Shown here piece by piece: positions 18,648 to 28,430 of a stretch of 64,000 nucleotides of DNA. A model generated the notes under the pieces. The model saw nothing but the letters and a program-made list of their open reading frames with translations. It searched no databases and was not told where the DNA came from. How positions within the stretch are numbered: position 1 is the stretch's first letter; each line of letters opens with the position of its first letter. Made by a program: the position numbers and the translations under genes. The stretch comes from RGIG3528 sp045598045. Its GTDB lineage: Bacteria > Bacillota > Clostridia > Lachnospirales > Lachnospiraceae. The stretch covers positions 1 to 64,000 of the forward strand of contig JAZLLG010000073.1 in the NCBI GenBank assembly GCA_045598045.1, given 5' to 3'.

Positions 18648-21112
18648 TATTTACCCTCTGATAACGCGTATTTTAAAACCTGCTTCATGTCAGAAACCGG
18701 AATAACCTCCATACCCTGCGTAATCTCTTCGGAAATGTCATCAAGATCCGGCTTGTTTTCCTCGGGAACAAGCACAAGCTTCATTCCTGCCTTGTTGGCA
18801 GCAAGGAGCTTCTCCTTAAGTCCACCTATCGGCATAACCCGTCCCCGCAGTGAAACTTCACCTGTCATTGCAATATCGGGGCGCACCGGAATGCCGGAAA
18901 GTGCCGAATAGATAGCCGTTGTCATAGTGATTCCTGCTGAAGGACCGTCTTTTGGCGTCGCTCCCTCAGGAACATGAACATGAATGTCATGTTTCTCGAA
19001 GAAATCCTCATCAAGCTTAATCTTTTCGGAAACGGAGCGGACATACGAAAGTGCGATACGTGCCGACTCCTTCATAACATCCCCGAGACTTCCCGTAAGA
19101 ATAAGCTCCCCCTTACCGGGCATGGTGTTCACTTCAATCTGAAGCGTGTCACCGCCCACCTCAGTCCAAGCCAGGCCTCTTACTATGCCGACTTCGGGCT
19201 TTTCATTGGCTTTAAGCTCACGGTATTTCTGTTTTCCGAGATAGTCTTTAAGATTCTTCCCGGTAATCTTAATTGCACTCTCTTTATACTCCGAAGCCGG
19301 TTCCCCGGATGCTTCAAAGCTCTGTTTTTCCTCAAGCAGCTTACGGGCCGCCTTTCTGCACAGCTCACCGAAACGACGTTCCAGATTTCTTACACCTGCT
19401 TCTCTCGTGTAACCTGAAATCATAAGTCGCATCGCATCATCGGTTATTTTCAGAGTGCTCTTTTTAAGTCCGTTCTTTTCAAGCTGCTTCGGGTAAAGGA
19501 AATCCTTTGCGATGTGCAGCTTCTCATTTTCGGTATAGCTGTTAACTTCGATAACCTCCATTCTGTCAAGAAGGGGTCTCGGAATGGTTTTTGTGGAGTT
19601 TGCGGTACAAATGAAAAGAACCTCCGAAAGATCGACTGGTATTTCAATGTAATGGTCCGCAAAGTGCCTGTTTTGTTCAGGATCAAGTACTTCAAGAAGT
19701 GCCGAGGAAGTATCCCCCTTGTAGTCGGAACTGACTTTATCTATCTCGTCGAGAAGCATAAGAGGATTCTTTGTACCTGCCTCCTTAAGCCCTGCGATGA
19801 TTCTGCCGGGCATTGCTCCGATATATGTCTTTCTGTGTCCGCGGATTTCAGCTTCGTCACGAACGCCTCCGAGACAGATGCGGACATACCTTTTGTCAAG
19901 TGCGGATGCAACCGAACGGGCAATACTTGTTTTACCTGTTCCGGGCGGCCCCACAAGGCATATGATGGGCGACTGTCCTTTTGAGTTCAGTACTCTCACG
20001 GAGAGGAATTCAAGGATACGCTCCTTAACCTTTTCGAGGCCGTAATGATCCCTGTCAAGCGTTTCCTTCGCATTGCTGATGGAAAGATTGTCGCGTGTCA
20101 TCTTATCCCACGGAAGAGAAAGCAACGTCTCGATGTATGTTCTGGAAACAACGGATTCAGCTTGGCTTCCGGCAACATTTTTATATCTTTCGATTTCTTT
20201 TTTTATCTTTTCTCTGACTTTTTCCGAGCAGACAAGCTCATCCAGAGCTTCCATGAACTCGTCGGCGTCATCGAGAGCACTCTTTTCTCCCAGTTCTTCG
20301 CGGATGACTTTCATCTGCTCACGCATAATGTAGTCCTTCTGGTTTTTGTCCACACGGTCGCGGACCTTTCCCTGAAGGTCTTTTTTTATTTTAATGACTT
20401 CTATTTCGTTTGTAATGGTGATTGCAATGGTTTCGAAGCGGTCCATTATATCCATCGCTTCAAGAATTTTCTGCTTTGCCGGAGTAGGCATCGGAACGGA
20501 TATTGCAATCTGATTGATGAGTGCGTCAAGAGAGTCGCAGGACATAAGCTGTTTAGCCAGTTCCTTTGCAATCTTGTCGTTAGCCTGAAAATACTCTTCA
20601 AGAATATCCTTAAGGCTTCTGATCATAGCACGCTGATCCGCAATGGGAAGCATATCAGCATTTGTTTCGTAAGGAAGGCCGACTCTTGCTTCAAGGTACG
20701 GGACAGTCTGCGTAAAGCTTAAAAGGTGTCCCCTGCGGCTTCCCTGTGCAAGCACGCGGACGATGTTTCCCGGCATCTTTATCATCTGCTTAACAGATGA
20801 AATCGTGCCTATTTCGTACATGTCGTCTATGCTGAAGGAATTGCCGGCAGCACTTTCCTTTTGAGCAACAATAAGAACCGAACGCCCTTCTTTCATTGCA
20901 GCATTAATTGCGCTTACCGATTCATCCTGGTGCAAATCAAAATGCACAAGCATTCCCGGAAGCATAACAAGACCTTTTATGGCAACTACGGGCATAACCA
21001 TTGCCGGCTCGGTTTTCATCGCTTCTATGTTGTTTTGTTCGGATTCTTCAACGAAATCTTCTTCGTTTTCGGGAACCGATATATTAATTTCTTTTACTTC
21101 CTTCTTCATCAT
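18647..21112 (-). CDS. lon: ATP-dependent endopeptidase La (Lon)
   Basis: An 821-aa AAA+ protease for misfolded and regulatory proteins. It has an N-terminal substrate-binding domain (about 40-240) after a short acidic extension, a coiled-coil region, Walker A GPPGTGKTSIARS, Walker B LMLLDEIDKVS, and a C-terminal protease domain with the catalytic serine in PKDGPSAG and the lysine in GGLKEKLLAANKAG. The length is typical. No HrcA/CtsR operator was recognised upstream. It is the first gene of the lon-DUF4364-malic enzyme operon. Confidence 0.97.
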   Translation of the reverse strand: MMKKEVKEINISVPENEEDFVEESEQNNIEAMKTEPAMVMPVVAIKGLVMLPGMLVHFDLHQDESVSAINAAMKEGRSVLIVAQKESAAGNSFSIDDMYEIGTISSVKQMIKMPGNIVRVLAQGSRRGHLLSFTQTVPYLEARVGLPYETNADMLPIADQRAMIRSLKDILEEYFQANDKIAKELAKQLMSCDSLDALINQIAISVPMPTPAKQKILEAMDIMDRFETIAITITNEIEVIKIKKDLQGKVRDRVDKNQKDYIMREQMKVIREELGEKSALDDADEFMEALDELVCSEKVREKIKKEIERYKNVAGSQAESVVSRTYIETLLSLPWDKMTRDNLSISNAKETLDRDHYGLEKVKERILEFLSVRVLNSKGQSPIICLVGPPGTGKTSIARSVASALDKRYVRICLGGVRDEAEIRGHRKTYIGAMPGRIIAGLKEAGTKNPLMLLDEIDKVSSDYKGDTSSALLEVLDPEQNRHFADHYIEIPVDLSEVLFICTANSTKTIPRPLLDRMEVIEVNSYTENEKLHIAKDFLYPKQLEKNGLKKSTLKITDDAMRLMISGYTREAGVRNLERRFGELCRKAARKLLEEKQSFEASGEPASEYKESAIKITGKNLKDYLGKQKYRELKANEKPEVGIVRGLAWTEVGGDTLQIEVNTMPGKGELILTGSLGDVMKESARIALSYVRSVSEKIKLDEDFFEKHDIHVHVPEGATPKDGPSAGITMTTAIYSALSGIPVRPDIAMTGEVSLRGRVMPIGGLKEKLLAANKAGMKLVLVPEENKPDLDDISEEITQGMEVIPVSDMKQVLKYALSEGK

Positions 21113-21157
21113 TCTACTCCATTAGAACTTAGAACACACTGAAGCATTTAACTCTGC

Positions 21158-22744
21158 TTAGTTCTTCGCGAATTCAGTAAGCTTCAATTCTTTGTTTCTC
21201 TCAAGTACCGTTCTGATGCTCCACTCATGTGTGAAGATAAGAAGCGGTCTGTCCTTAAGGTCAAGAACACGTTTTGTATCCGAAGTAAGATTCAGTGCCG
21301 AAACATCAATGTCGTTATTTTCAATCCAACGGATGTACTCGTAAGGAAGAGCGTCCATGCGAATCTCAACACCATATTCAGACTCAAGTCTGAACTTGAG
21401 GACGTCAAACTGGAGTACACCTACAACGCCGACAATGATTTCTTCCATACCGGTATTGAACTCTTTGAAAATCTGGATGGCACCTTCCTGGGCAATCTGA
21501 TTAACGCCCTTGAGGAACTGCTTACGTTTCATTGTGTCCACCTGACGGATTTTTGCGAAGTGTTCGGGTGCGAATGTGGGAATGCCTTCATATGCAAACT
21601 TTTTGTTCACTTCGCAAATGGTGTCACCGATTGAGAAAATGCCCGGGTCGAATACACCGATAATATCGCCCGCATAAGCCTCATCAACAATTTTTCTGGA
21701 ATCGGCCATCATCTGCTGAGGCTGGGTAAGTCTGATTTTCTTATCTCCCTGAACGTGGAAATACTCTTCACCGGCGGTAAACTTACCGGAGCATATACGC
21801 ATAAAAGCGATGCGGTCGCGGTGAGCCTTGTTCATGTTTGCCTGAATCTTGAAAACAAAGGCTGAAAAAGCATCGTCCGTGGGCTCAACAATGCCTGCGT
21901 CGGACTTTCTCGGAAGAGGGCTCTGAGTCATTTTGAGGAAGTGCTCAAGGAAAGTTTCGACACCGAAGTTTGTGAGTGCCGAACCGAAAAATACGGGAGT
22001 AAGCTCTCCGGCCTGAACAGCTTCAAGATTAAACTCGTCTCCTGCTCCGCCAAGAAGCTCCAGTTCGTCATTAAGGACACGATGATTTTCTCTGCCGATA
22101 AGTTCATCAATTCCGGCTTCGTCAATGTTTAACGTTTCCGTTTTAACTTCCGTCTGACCGGAATTTGCTGCGAAGAAACGTGTGATTTCCCTTGTGTTTC
22201 TGTCGTATACGCCCTTAAAGTTCTTTCCGGAACCGATGGGCCAGTTAATGGGACATGTGTGGATGCCGAGAACGTTCTCGATTTCGTCAAGAAGCTCAAA
22301 TGTATCACGGGCATCTCTGTCCAGCTTGTTTATGAAAGTGAAAATAGGGATGTGGCGCATTACACATACTTTGAAAAGCTTTATTGTCTGCGCCTCAACA
22401 CCTTTTGAACCGTCAATAACCATGACTGCCGAATCCGCTGCCATAAGTGTACGATATGTATCCTCGGAGAAGTCCTGATGTCCGGGGGTATCAAGAATGT
22501 TGATGCAATAACCGTCATATTCAAACTGCATAACCGAAGAGGTTACGGAAATACCACGTTCCTTCTCGATTTCCATCCAGTCGGAAACAGCGTGTCTTGC
22601 TGTTTTTCTGGCCTTAACTGAGCCCGCAAGGTTGATGGCCCCTCCGTAAAGAAGAAGCTTTTCCGTAAGTGTTGTTTTACCTGCATCGGGGTGGGATATG
22701 ATTGCAAACGTTCTTCGTTTGTTGATTTCATTTGCGTACTGCAT
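21158..22744 (-). CDS. prfC: Peptide chain release factor 3
   Basis: A 528-aa translational GTPase that recycles RF1/RF2 after termination. G1 is SHPDAGKTTLTEKL, G3 DTPGHQDFSEDT, G4 INKLDRD; the C-terminal domains are of RF3 type (GVVGVLQFDVLKFRLESEYG). I choose the ATG at 22744 because AGGAG lies 7 bases upstream. The upstream in-frame codons to 22804 fall inside a terminator hairpin and are unlikely to be translated. Confidence 0.95.
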   Translation of the reverse strand: MQYANEINKRRTFAIISHPDAGKTTLTEKLLLYGGAINLAGSVKARKTARHAVSDWMEIEKERGISVTSSVMQFEYDGYCINILDTPGHQDFSEDTYRTLMAADSAVMVIDGSKGVEAQTIKLFKVCVMRHIPIFTFINKLDRDARDTFELLDEIENVLGIHTCPINWPIGSGKNFKGVYDRNTREITRFFAANSGQTEVKTETLNIDEAGIDELIGRENHRVLNDELELLGGAGDEFNLEAVQAGELTPVFFGSALTNFGVETFLEHFLKMTQSPLPRKSDAGIVEPTDDAFSAFVFKIQANMNKAHRDRIAFMRICSGKFTAGEEYFHVQGDKKIRLTQPQQMMADSRKIVDEAYAGDIIGVFDPGIFSIGDTICEVNKKFAYEGIPTFAPEHFAKIRQVDTMKRKQFLKGVNQIAQEGAIQIFKEFNTGMEEIIVGVVGVLQFDVLKFRLESEYGVEIRMDALPYEYIRWIENNDIDVSALNLTSDTKRVLDLKDRPLLIFTHEWSIRTVLERNKELKLTEFAKN

Positions 22745-22773
22745 TGTTTTTCTCCTGAAAAATGACATATAAA

Positions 22774-22802
22774 GACCGCCCATGCGTATGGCATAGGCGG
22801 TC
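22774..22802 (-). terminator. Hairpin between the DUF1836 gene and prfC
   Basis: GACCGCC and GGCGGTC form a 7-bp stem extended after one mismatch by ATGC/GCAT. It is followed on the minus strand by TTTATAT. It can end the DUF1836 transcript or attenuate read-through into prfC. Confidence 0.55.
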
Positions 22803-22858
22803 AAATTTTACATTAAAAAGGATTATTTGTCAATCATGCTTCATGAGGCTAACGTGCT

Positions 22859-23467
22859 TCAGGCCTCTCGTGGAGCAACCGCTTCGGAGGTAAACTCAAC
22901 GTCTCCGAGAGCGACAAGCTTAGCAGTAAGAAGCTTTGAGAAATTGGATATTGTGGCAGATGAAAAGATAAGGCGTTTAACAGCGGAATCAAACTCTTCC
23001 TGATCTGTCTCGTCGGATATTGCAAGGATGTGGTCGCTCTCTTCCTTAACTTCGTTTATGAAGAAAAGCGTTGCTTCTTTATAGCAGCTTGCATAGTCGG
23101 CGTAAAGAGCTTTCATATCCGCTTCGGTAAGGTTATTCGGAAGAAGCTTCTGGATATCGGAAATACTCATCGTCTGCTTTAATGTGCAAATAATGATGAG
23201 ATAAGCAATATGAAGTCGTGTGTACTTCTTCTTTTCCGGTGCGGGCATAATCTTCATGCGGACATAGTTATTGATGGCTGCAGAGGTTATAGGGTTGTTA
23301 TCTGCCTCATCAGTGGAAAGCGGTGCCAGATACTGATTCATAAGAGTAAGAACCTGATCCATGTAAAGTCCAAGATCGGGGATTTCATTATATGTCGGAA
23401 AAGAGTAGCTTTTTATGAACTTTTCCCAACGTTTCAATTTCCCTGTTATGAGTTTAATATCGTACAT
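22859..23467 (-). CDS. DUF1836 domain-containing protein
   Basis: About 202 aa. The N-terminal half (about 5-115) is the DUF1836 domain, a MerR-like helix-turn-helix fold: RWEKFIKSYSFPTYNEIPDL, then INNYVRMKIMPAPEKKKYTR and a helix pair. The C-terminal part is helical and acidic. The function is unknown; DNA binding is likely from the domain. The ATG at 23467 has GGAGG at 5 bases; an in-frame TTG at 23479 overlaps the ribosome binding site and is rejected. Confidence 0.85.
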   Translation of the reverse strand: MYDIKLITGKLKRWEKFIKSYSFPTYNEIPDLGLYMDQVLTLMNQYLAPLSTDEADNNPITSAAINNYVRMKIMPAPEKKKYTRLHIAYLIIICTLKQTMSISDIQKLLPNNLTEADMKALYADYASCYKEATLFFINEVKEESDHILAISDETDQEEFDSAVKRLIFSSATISNFSKLLTAKLVALGDVEFTSEAVAPREA

Positions 23468-23576
23468 ATTTGCCTCCAAAGCCTCTGTATCAGTGTATTG
23501 CAGACCTTTCCACCACTATTTATGTATATTATCACTTTCTTGGCATAAAAACAAGAAGATAATTTATTCAAAGTTC

Positions 23577-23622
23577 TTGACATGTTTTTCATTACGTGTT
23601 AATCTAATATTGTAAATTAGAT
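23577..23622 (+). promoter_or_regulatory. Promoter and inverted-repeat operator of the DegV-like gene
   Basis: TTGACA (23577-23582), 17-base spacer, TAATCT (23600-23605). The inverted repeat ATCTAAT (23602-23608) / ATTAGAT (23616-23622) overlaps the -10 box and start site, as a repressor site would. AAGGAGG follows before the ATG. Confidence 0.65.
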
Positions 23623-23640
23623 AAGGAGGTAGTTAAAATT

Positions 23641-24357
23641 ATGTCAAATAATACAAACAATTTCTTCAATTATGGTTTTGAAGTTACAACCGACAGCCCC
23701 GTAGCCATCATTTTAAGAAGGGATGACGTTGAAATCATAGATTCTGCAGAGGACGCCTCCGATAAATTCATTTCAGCATGGACTCCAATCCTGGAAAAAG
23801 GGCTGGACATCCTTCACATTTCAGTTTCTTCAGCAGTCAGTCCCGCTTATGAAACAGCATGTGCCATTTCAAAAAAGCTGAAAGCATCCTACCCCGAAAG
23901 AAAAATTGTTATATTTGACACTCTCTCCGTTTCCCTTGGTGAAGGTTTTCAGGTGCTGAACGCATGCAAGCTTCGCGAAAGCGGGCTCTCCTTATCAGAC
24001 ACGGTTAAGGCCCTGCTTGAAAAGAGGGAGAAGCAGGTTGAGCTTTTCTCTGCAAATTCGCACCGTATACGTAAGCCCATCCTCAAAGGAAACTATTGTG
24101 GCGAAATCGTATTATGCAGCCACGCCGGCGGCCGTCTCGGTGCAATAAAAAAACTTGTCGCAGATTTTATGAAAAATCACGACAAGTCCTCATCAGATCC
24201 TGTTGGCATAGCCTATGACGGAAGCAAACGCGCAGCAGAGCGCCTTTTGAAGCTTCTTCGCAAAGCCGCACCGGAAGCAGAGTTCTTCACCATCTTCGAA
24301 TCCACTTCCTTCCGCTTCGGCAAGAACACCGTGGCACTGTTTTATACGTGTGCGTAA
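23641..24357 (+). CDS. Short, divergent DegV-like fatty-acid-binding protein
   Basis: A 238-aa protein, shorter than the ~280-290 residues of DegV. It keeps the DegV core: an ILHISVSSAVSPAYETA segment equivalent to the usual S-S-x-L-S-G-T-Y-x-S-A, IVIFDTLSVSLGEGF for the V-x-D-S strand, and KPILKGNYCGEI before the C-terminal domain. The L-x-x-GGR loop and the N-terminal S-Q-P/T-S lipid-pocket segment are absent or unrecognisable. It may bind a different ligand or be a degenerate paralogue. It has its own strong promoter, unlike neighbouring genes. DegV proteins present fatty acids to FakA kinase, which is not encoded here. Confidence 0.72.
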   Translation: MSNNTNNFFNYGFEVTTDSPVAIILRRDDVEIIDSAEDASDKFISAWTPILEKGLDILHISVSSAVSPAYETACAISKKLKASYPERKIVIFDTLSVSLGEGFQVLNACKLRESGLSLSDTVKALLEKREKQVELFSANSHRIRKPILKGNYCGEIVLCSHAGGRLGAIKKLVADFMKNHDKSSSDPVGIAYDGSKRAAERLLKLLRKAAPEAEFFTIFESTSFRFGKNTVALFYTCA

Positions 24358-24359
24358 CC

Positions 24360-26432
24360 CTAAACCATATAAACCACAAAGGCATATGTCAGGAGCGGAA
24401 TTTCAACTCCACCTAAAAGTCCCAAAATTGAAGGCAGTGGTGATTTGCATTTTCGCACAACAGCTCCGGATATCATACCTATTACAATAAGCAAAAGTAA
24501 AATTCCTGCATTTCTTAGTATAATCACACCAAGAATACTTATAAAGTCCGGTACTGTACTCAGTTCCTGAATGTTTCTTGCCGAAGTCAGGATATAATCT
24601 GTGCCATATCTTAATAGTGACTGAATAATAATGGGAATAAAAAACAATATATATAATATAACAACAAACAAAAGAGAGATGTTTGCCTTTGTTTTCATGT
24701 ACCTGCTTTTTCCATAAGGTGTCGACCAAATCAGCATCATCATTCCATTGTCATAATCGCAGGAATAATTAAATACAACTCCTGTAATAATCAATGAACT
24801 CGAAATAATAATAGAAAACAAAGTTTGGACATTAAATTGCCATTCTGTTCCCGTAAGCGCATCAAATGCTTTATTATTAATGTAATATGCGTCAGATTTG
24901 TCAGAAAGATACTTGGCATAGTTTTCCGACATGTTGTATGCAGCCAGCAATGCAGTGTAGTCCGAGTCTCCTTCTTCTTCAACGACTTTATAAACTGCTT
25001 CTAACCTATTTTCTATATCCTTTTCTATTGATTCATCATACTTCCCGATGTAATCCCCCGATATATTATCGTATAATATTTCCACTGATGACATATTATC
25101 ATCTGTAACCGGGTTAAATAGTACGATAGCAAGGATAATTCCTACACAAATGAACAACAAGCCTTTTTCCATAAAAAGCAGCTTATAGCATTCATGCCAA
25201 AACACTTTATCGGTTGTAATTGCTTTTCTGTGTCTTCCTTTTAGGGATATCTTTTTTGTCTGTTCATCCTGCAATGAATAAACTATAACAGTACCAACAA
25301 TCATAATCAGCGTCACACTAATTACAATTACGATATATAAGCCAAACCGGCTTACCGGAATTCCGAACAGGTTTATCAACTTAAGTTCTGATAAATGCTC
25401 TTCTGTATGCAACAAACTAAAAGGGTTTACTGCACGCAAAAAGGAAAGCCATGAGACCGGTTCTATTACTCTGTCAAGAAAAATCATTGTTGAAACAGCT
25501 ATGATTGTCACTACCGCCATCACCTGTTCTCTTCGTATTAAACATGTAAGCAAAAAGAAGCAGGAAAGGACTACCATATATATCACAATATGACACAATA
25601 GAGAAAGAACAATGTATCCCCCTACAGAAATGCTAAAAGGGCAAAAATGAATATAGTTCTGAATCGGAACATTCAGATAATCCAAAGAATAAAACCCGGA
25701 AACCAGAAAAAAGGATGACGCAAATAATATGCATGCAAATAATATTTCTGTAAGGCACGAAGCTAAAAAAACCGATGCAACATATCGTTTTCTTCCGCCG
25801 GCTGTTGCCTTTACCAACATGCCAAGCCCCGAATTTCGGTTTCTGATAAACAATAACGAAATACAGACAAATCCAAAAAGAATAATTATATAATCCGTAA
25901 TATCACAGCTAAAAAAGCAGTCAAAGCCACGATACTCCACAAAGCCATATTCTGTATCCTCGAGCTTTTTATACGTTTCACCAATGCGTCGATACATTCT
26001 GTATTCAAAAGATTTTTCGCTGTACTTTTTAGAATATTCATACGCTTTATTCGTTAACGTTACAATTGATTTTTGCGTTTCTTTGCAATTGTTAAGGTTA
26101 TTTAGTATTTCAGAAGCAGCATTTCTTAAATCTGTTGCATAAAAGAGAGCATCAACGGAGAATGTATCAGAATAAGTATCATCGTATGCATGAAATATAG
26201 AATAGTCCTGCTCATCTATATATCGGTCCAGCATGTCCGGCCATGAGTTTTCCGGAAGGCTGTACATGTCCTCCAAAACCTGATTGTAGACATCATATGG
26301 GGCAATATCCCCCCTTTCTGAAGCACATTTCATCACAACATATAGCGAGTTTATAAGTAAAAGAACAATTGATAATATTATAAACAGCTTGTCAGTAATA
26401 AGCTTCTTAAGTTCTCCCACAAAAACCATCAT
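24360..26432 (-). CDS. ABC-2-type transporter permease, 690 aa
   Basis: A large membrane protein with two similar halves. Each has an N-terminal helix, an extracellular loop of roughly 120-150 residues, then five or six helices. The halves start near residues 1 and 410 (FWHECYKLLFMEKGLLFICV), suggesting an internal duplication or fusion of two permease units. Its ATG overlaps the stop of the ATPase gene (ATGA). It is the last gene of a four-gene operon (secreted protein, lipoprotein, ATPase, permease). The substrate is unknown. The coding region is visibly more A+T-rich than the flanks. Confidence 0.82.
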   Translation of the reverse strand: MMVFVGELKKLITDKLFIILSIVLLLINSLYVVMKCASERGDIAPYDVYNQVLEDMYSLPENSWPDMLDRYIDEQDYSIFHAYDDTYSDTFSVDALFYATDLRNAASEILNNLNNCKETQKSIVTLTNKAYEYSKKYSEKSFEYRMYRRIGETYKKLEDTEYGFVEYRGFDCFFSCDITDYIIILFGFVCISLLFIRNRNSGLGMLVKATAGGRKRYVASVFLASCLTEILFACILFASSFFLVSGFYSLDYLNVPIQNYIHFCPFSISVGGYIVLSLLCHIVIYMVVLSCFFLLTCLIRREQVMAVVTIIAVSTMIFLDRVIEPVSWLSFLRAVNPFSLLHTEEHLSELKLINLFGIPVSRFGLYIVIVISVTLIMIVGTVIVYSLQDEQTKKISLKGRHRKAITTDKVFWHECYKLLFMEKGLLFICVGIILAIVLFNPVTDDNMSSVEILYDNISGDYIGKYDESIEKDIENRLEAVYKVVEEEGDSDYTALLAAYNMSENYAKYLSDKSDAYYINNKAFDALTGTEWQFNVQTLFSIIISSSLIITGVVFNYSCDYDNGMMMLIWSTPYGKSRYMKTKANISLLFVVILYILFFIPIIIQSLLRYGTDYILTSARNIQELSTVPDFISILGVIILRNAGILLLLIVIGMISGAVVRKCKSPLPSILGLLGGVEIPLLTYAFVVYMV

Positions 26433-27133
26433 CCAAAATACCTCGTATAAAACTCTTCCAATGACTCGTTTATATCAAAGGCTTTCTGCGTGGTATTGTT
26501 AATTAACTTTCCTGATTTTAAAAACAGAACCTCATCAGCAATATCCTGAACATCCGAAAGGACATGCGTCGAAATAATAATTATTATATCTTTTGAAGCA
26601 CCTTTAATCATCTTCTTAAAAGCAATTCTCTGGAGAGGATCCAAACCTGCTGTCGGTTCATCAAGTATTATCAGTTTGGGATTACCAAGAAAGCTCTGTG
26701 CCAGTAATGCCCTTTGCTTCATTCCACCCGAGAAACCACCTAATTTCTTTTCTTTAACGTCCCACAAATCAACCTGTTTCAACACATCTTCTATCTGACG
26801 TGTTGCTTCTGACTTGCCGATTTTCTTCAAGGACGCCATATAATGCATAAAGTTTTCAAGCGAAAGGCTGGGATATACTGTTTGCTGCTGGGGCATATAT
26901 CCGGTCTGCGAAAGCAGCTGCTCCACGTTCCGTCTGTTAATTGTTTCCCCATCACACATAAGTGCCCCGAAATCCGCTTTAACATTCATCGTCATTATGT
27001 TCATCAAAGTTGATTTCCCGGCACCATTAGGTCCTAAAAGCGCATAAATGCCCGGAACAAATGTATATGAAAAGTCTTCCAAGGCCACCGTATTCCCGTA
27101 CTTTTTCTTAATATTCCTTAGTTCAATTCTCAT
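26429..27133 (-). CDS. ABC transporter ATP-binding protein
   Basis: A 234-aa nucleotide-binding subunit. Walker A is LLGPNGAGKSTLMN, the Q-loop MPQQQTVYPS, the signature GGFSGGMKQRALLAQ, Walker B LIILDEPTAGLDP, and the H-switch ISTHVLSD. It resembles the ATPases of ABC-2 export/immunity systems. It is coupled at both ends: a TGATG overlap with the lipoprotein gene and an ATGA overlap with the permease gene. Confidence 0.95.
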   Translation of the reverse strand: MRIELRNIKKKYGNTVALEDFSYTFVPGIYALLGPNGAGKSTLMNIMTMNVKADFGALMCDGETINRRNVEQLLSQTGYMPQQQTVYPSLSLENFMHYMASLKKIGKSEATRQIEDVLKQVDLWDVKEKKLGGFSGGMKQRALLAQSFLGNPKLIILDEPTAGLDPLQRIAFKKMIKGASKDIIIIISTHVLSDVQDIADEVLFLKSGKLINNTTQKAFDINESLEEFYTRYFG

Positions 27134-28413
27134 CAGTAAAACCTTTGCTCTCTGGCAGAATCAAGTTCTTCACAGTCCGTTGGGTAGCTGTATCCTATAA
27201 AAATCCTGTTTTCATCCATATTTTCCAAATCCGCAGGATCAATCATGTACAGTTTTTCCTGAAGTCGGTCTGAAACTATAAAATAATCACCGTATGTTAT
27301 TCCAATAGCATAAAAGTTGTCATATTTATAAGAATTTTGTATGTTACCATCTAAATCGAATGTATAATAAATCATGTCTTTAAGCGTCGTCAGGTCCTTG
27401 TGCCTTTCGCAAAAGAATCCATCCTGCAGCATTCCTGCCCCCTGAACATCTTCTATCACAATACTACTTTCGTTTGTCCCCAGGTCAAAAGAAATAACAT
27501 TTTGATCTTTTGTAAATATGTAAGCAATATCATTTCTTATATCAAGAACACTTGACCCATTTGGTAATTCTGCTTCGTGTACCGTTTCTCCGTTTTTGTT
27601 AATTACATGTACCGTCTTAATGTTATTCGCATAATTATCTAAAAATTTGGATTTACAAAAACATACGTCATCGCCATCAATAAAAATACTTACTGTCAAG
27701 GTTTTTCCGTTAATATGCTGTTCAGGAAAAAAAGTTTGAACAGAATAATCCGTTAAATTAACCGCATAGCACTGATCAGTCTCTACTTCATATGTTGTGG
27801 CTTCACCGGTCTCCAAATCAGCACAAAAAACAACATCATGACTTATTGCACCTGCAAAATACATTATCCCATCATGAACAATCAATCCGCATCGTATCTC
27901 AAAAAAAGCCAATTCCGATGGTCCGCCAAGAAATTCTGCAACCTTGCGTCTGTTTCCGCCATCAAGGTCAGCCTCAAAAATAGTTGTATACGTCCACGAA
28001 CACACCGAACTTTCGTTTTCATTCAGTTCTAATGCCGTCTCTCCATTTCTTAAATAAGCATCAAGTATTATTAGTTTCCCATTATATTCAAAAGCAAGAG
28101 AGTTGTCGCAGCTAATGTCAGATTCATCTGCAGTGAATGCCGTACAGCTTTTATCCATATGATTACAATATATATCATTACATATATAATGATACTCTTC
28201 CTCGTTCCAGTCATGCCTCATGTAATGAGCTCCTGTGGAAGTATATATTGCCTCCTTCTGTAAAACATTTCTGGCCAATGCAACAATATCCAGATTATCC
28301 GAAAAACTGATGGCGTCTATTCTGTTTTCCTCGTACTTCTGCCCGGTGCTATTACACCCGGGCAGAAGCATTGCAATAATCATTATTATTGCAACGGCAA
28401 CCTTCTTTTTCAT
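27133..28413 (-). CDS. Lipoprotein, beta-propeller-like, unknown function
   Basis: About 426 aa. A lipobox (MLLPGC) follows a short basic and hydrophobic signal peptide, so the mature protein is lipid-anchored outside. The remainder contains repeating strand patterns with Asp-Gly turns (VHDGIMYFAGA, NDIAYIFTKDQ, YGDYFIVSD), suggesting a propeller-like fold. I choose the ATG at 28413, with GGAGG five bases upstream. It lies between a secreted protein gene and the ABC genes, so a role as an extracytoplasmic partner or sensor for that transporter is reasonable but unproven. Confidence 0.75.
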   Translation of the reverse strand: MKKKVAVAIIMIIAMLLPGCNSTGQKYEENRIDAISFSDNLDIVALARNVLQKEAIYTSTGAHYMRHDWNEEEYHYICNDIYCNHMDKSCTAFTADESDISCDNSLAFEYNGKLIILDAYLRNGETALELNENESSVCSWTYTTIFEADLDGGNRRKVAEFLGGPSELAFFEIRCGLIVHDGIMYFAGAISHDVVFCADLETGEATTYEVETDQCYAVNLTDYSVQTFFPEQHINGKTLTVSIFIDGDDVCFCKSKFLDNYANNIKTVHVINKNGETVHEAELPNGSSVLDIRNDIAYIFTKDQNVISFDLGTNESSIVIEDVQGAGMLQDGFFCERHKDLTTLKDMIYYTFDLDGNIQNSYKYDNFYAIGITYGDYFIVSDRLQEKLYMIDPADLENMDENRIFIGYSYPTDCEELDSAREQRFY

Positions 28414-28430
28414 ATTATCCTCCAAATATC

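Noticed and set aside
20045..20722. 225-codon frame on the plus strand
   Set aside because: Shadow of lon; Phe/Cys-rich antisense composition.
28326..28372. Hairpin-like GC-rich inverted repeat inside the lipoprotein gene
   Set aside because: CCCGG/CCGGG symmetry falls over the lipobox codons and has no T-tract; coding constraint explains it.
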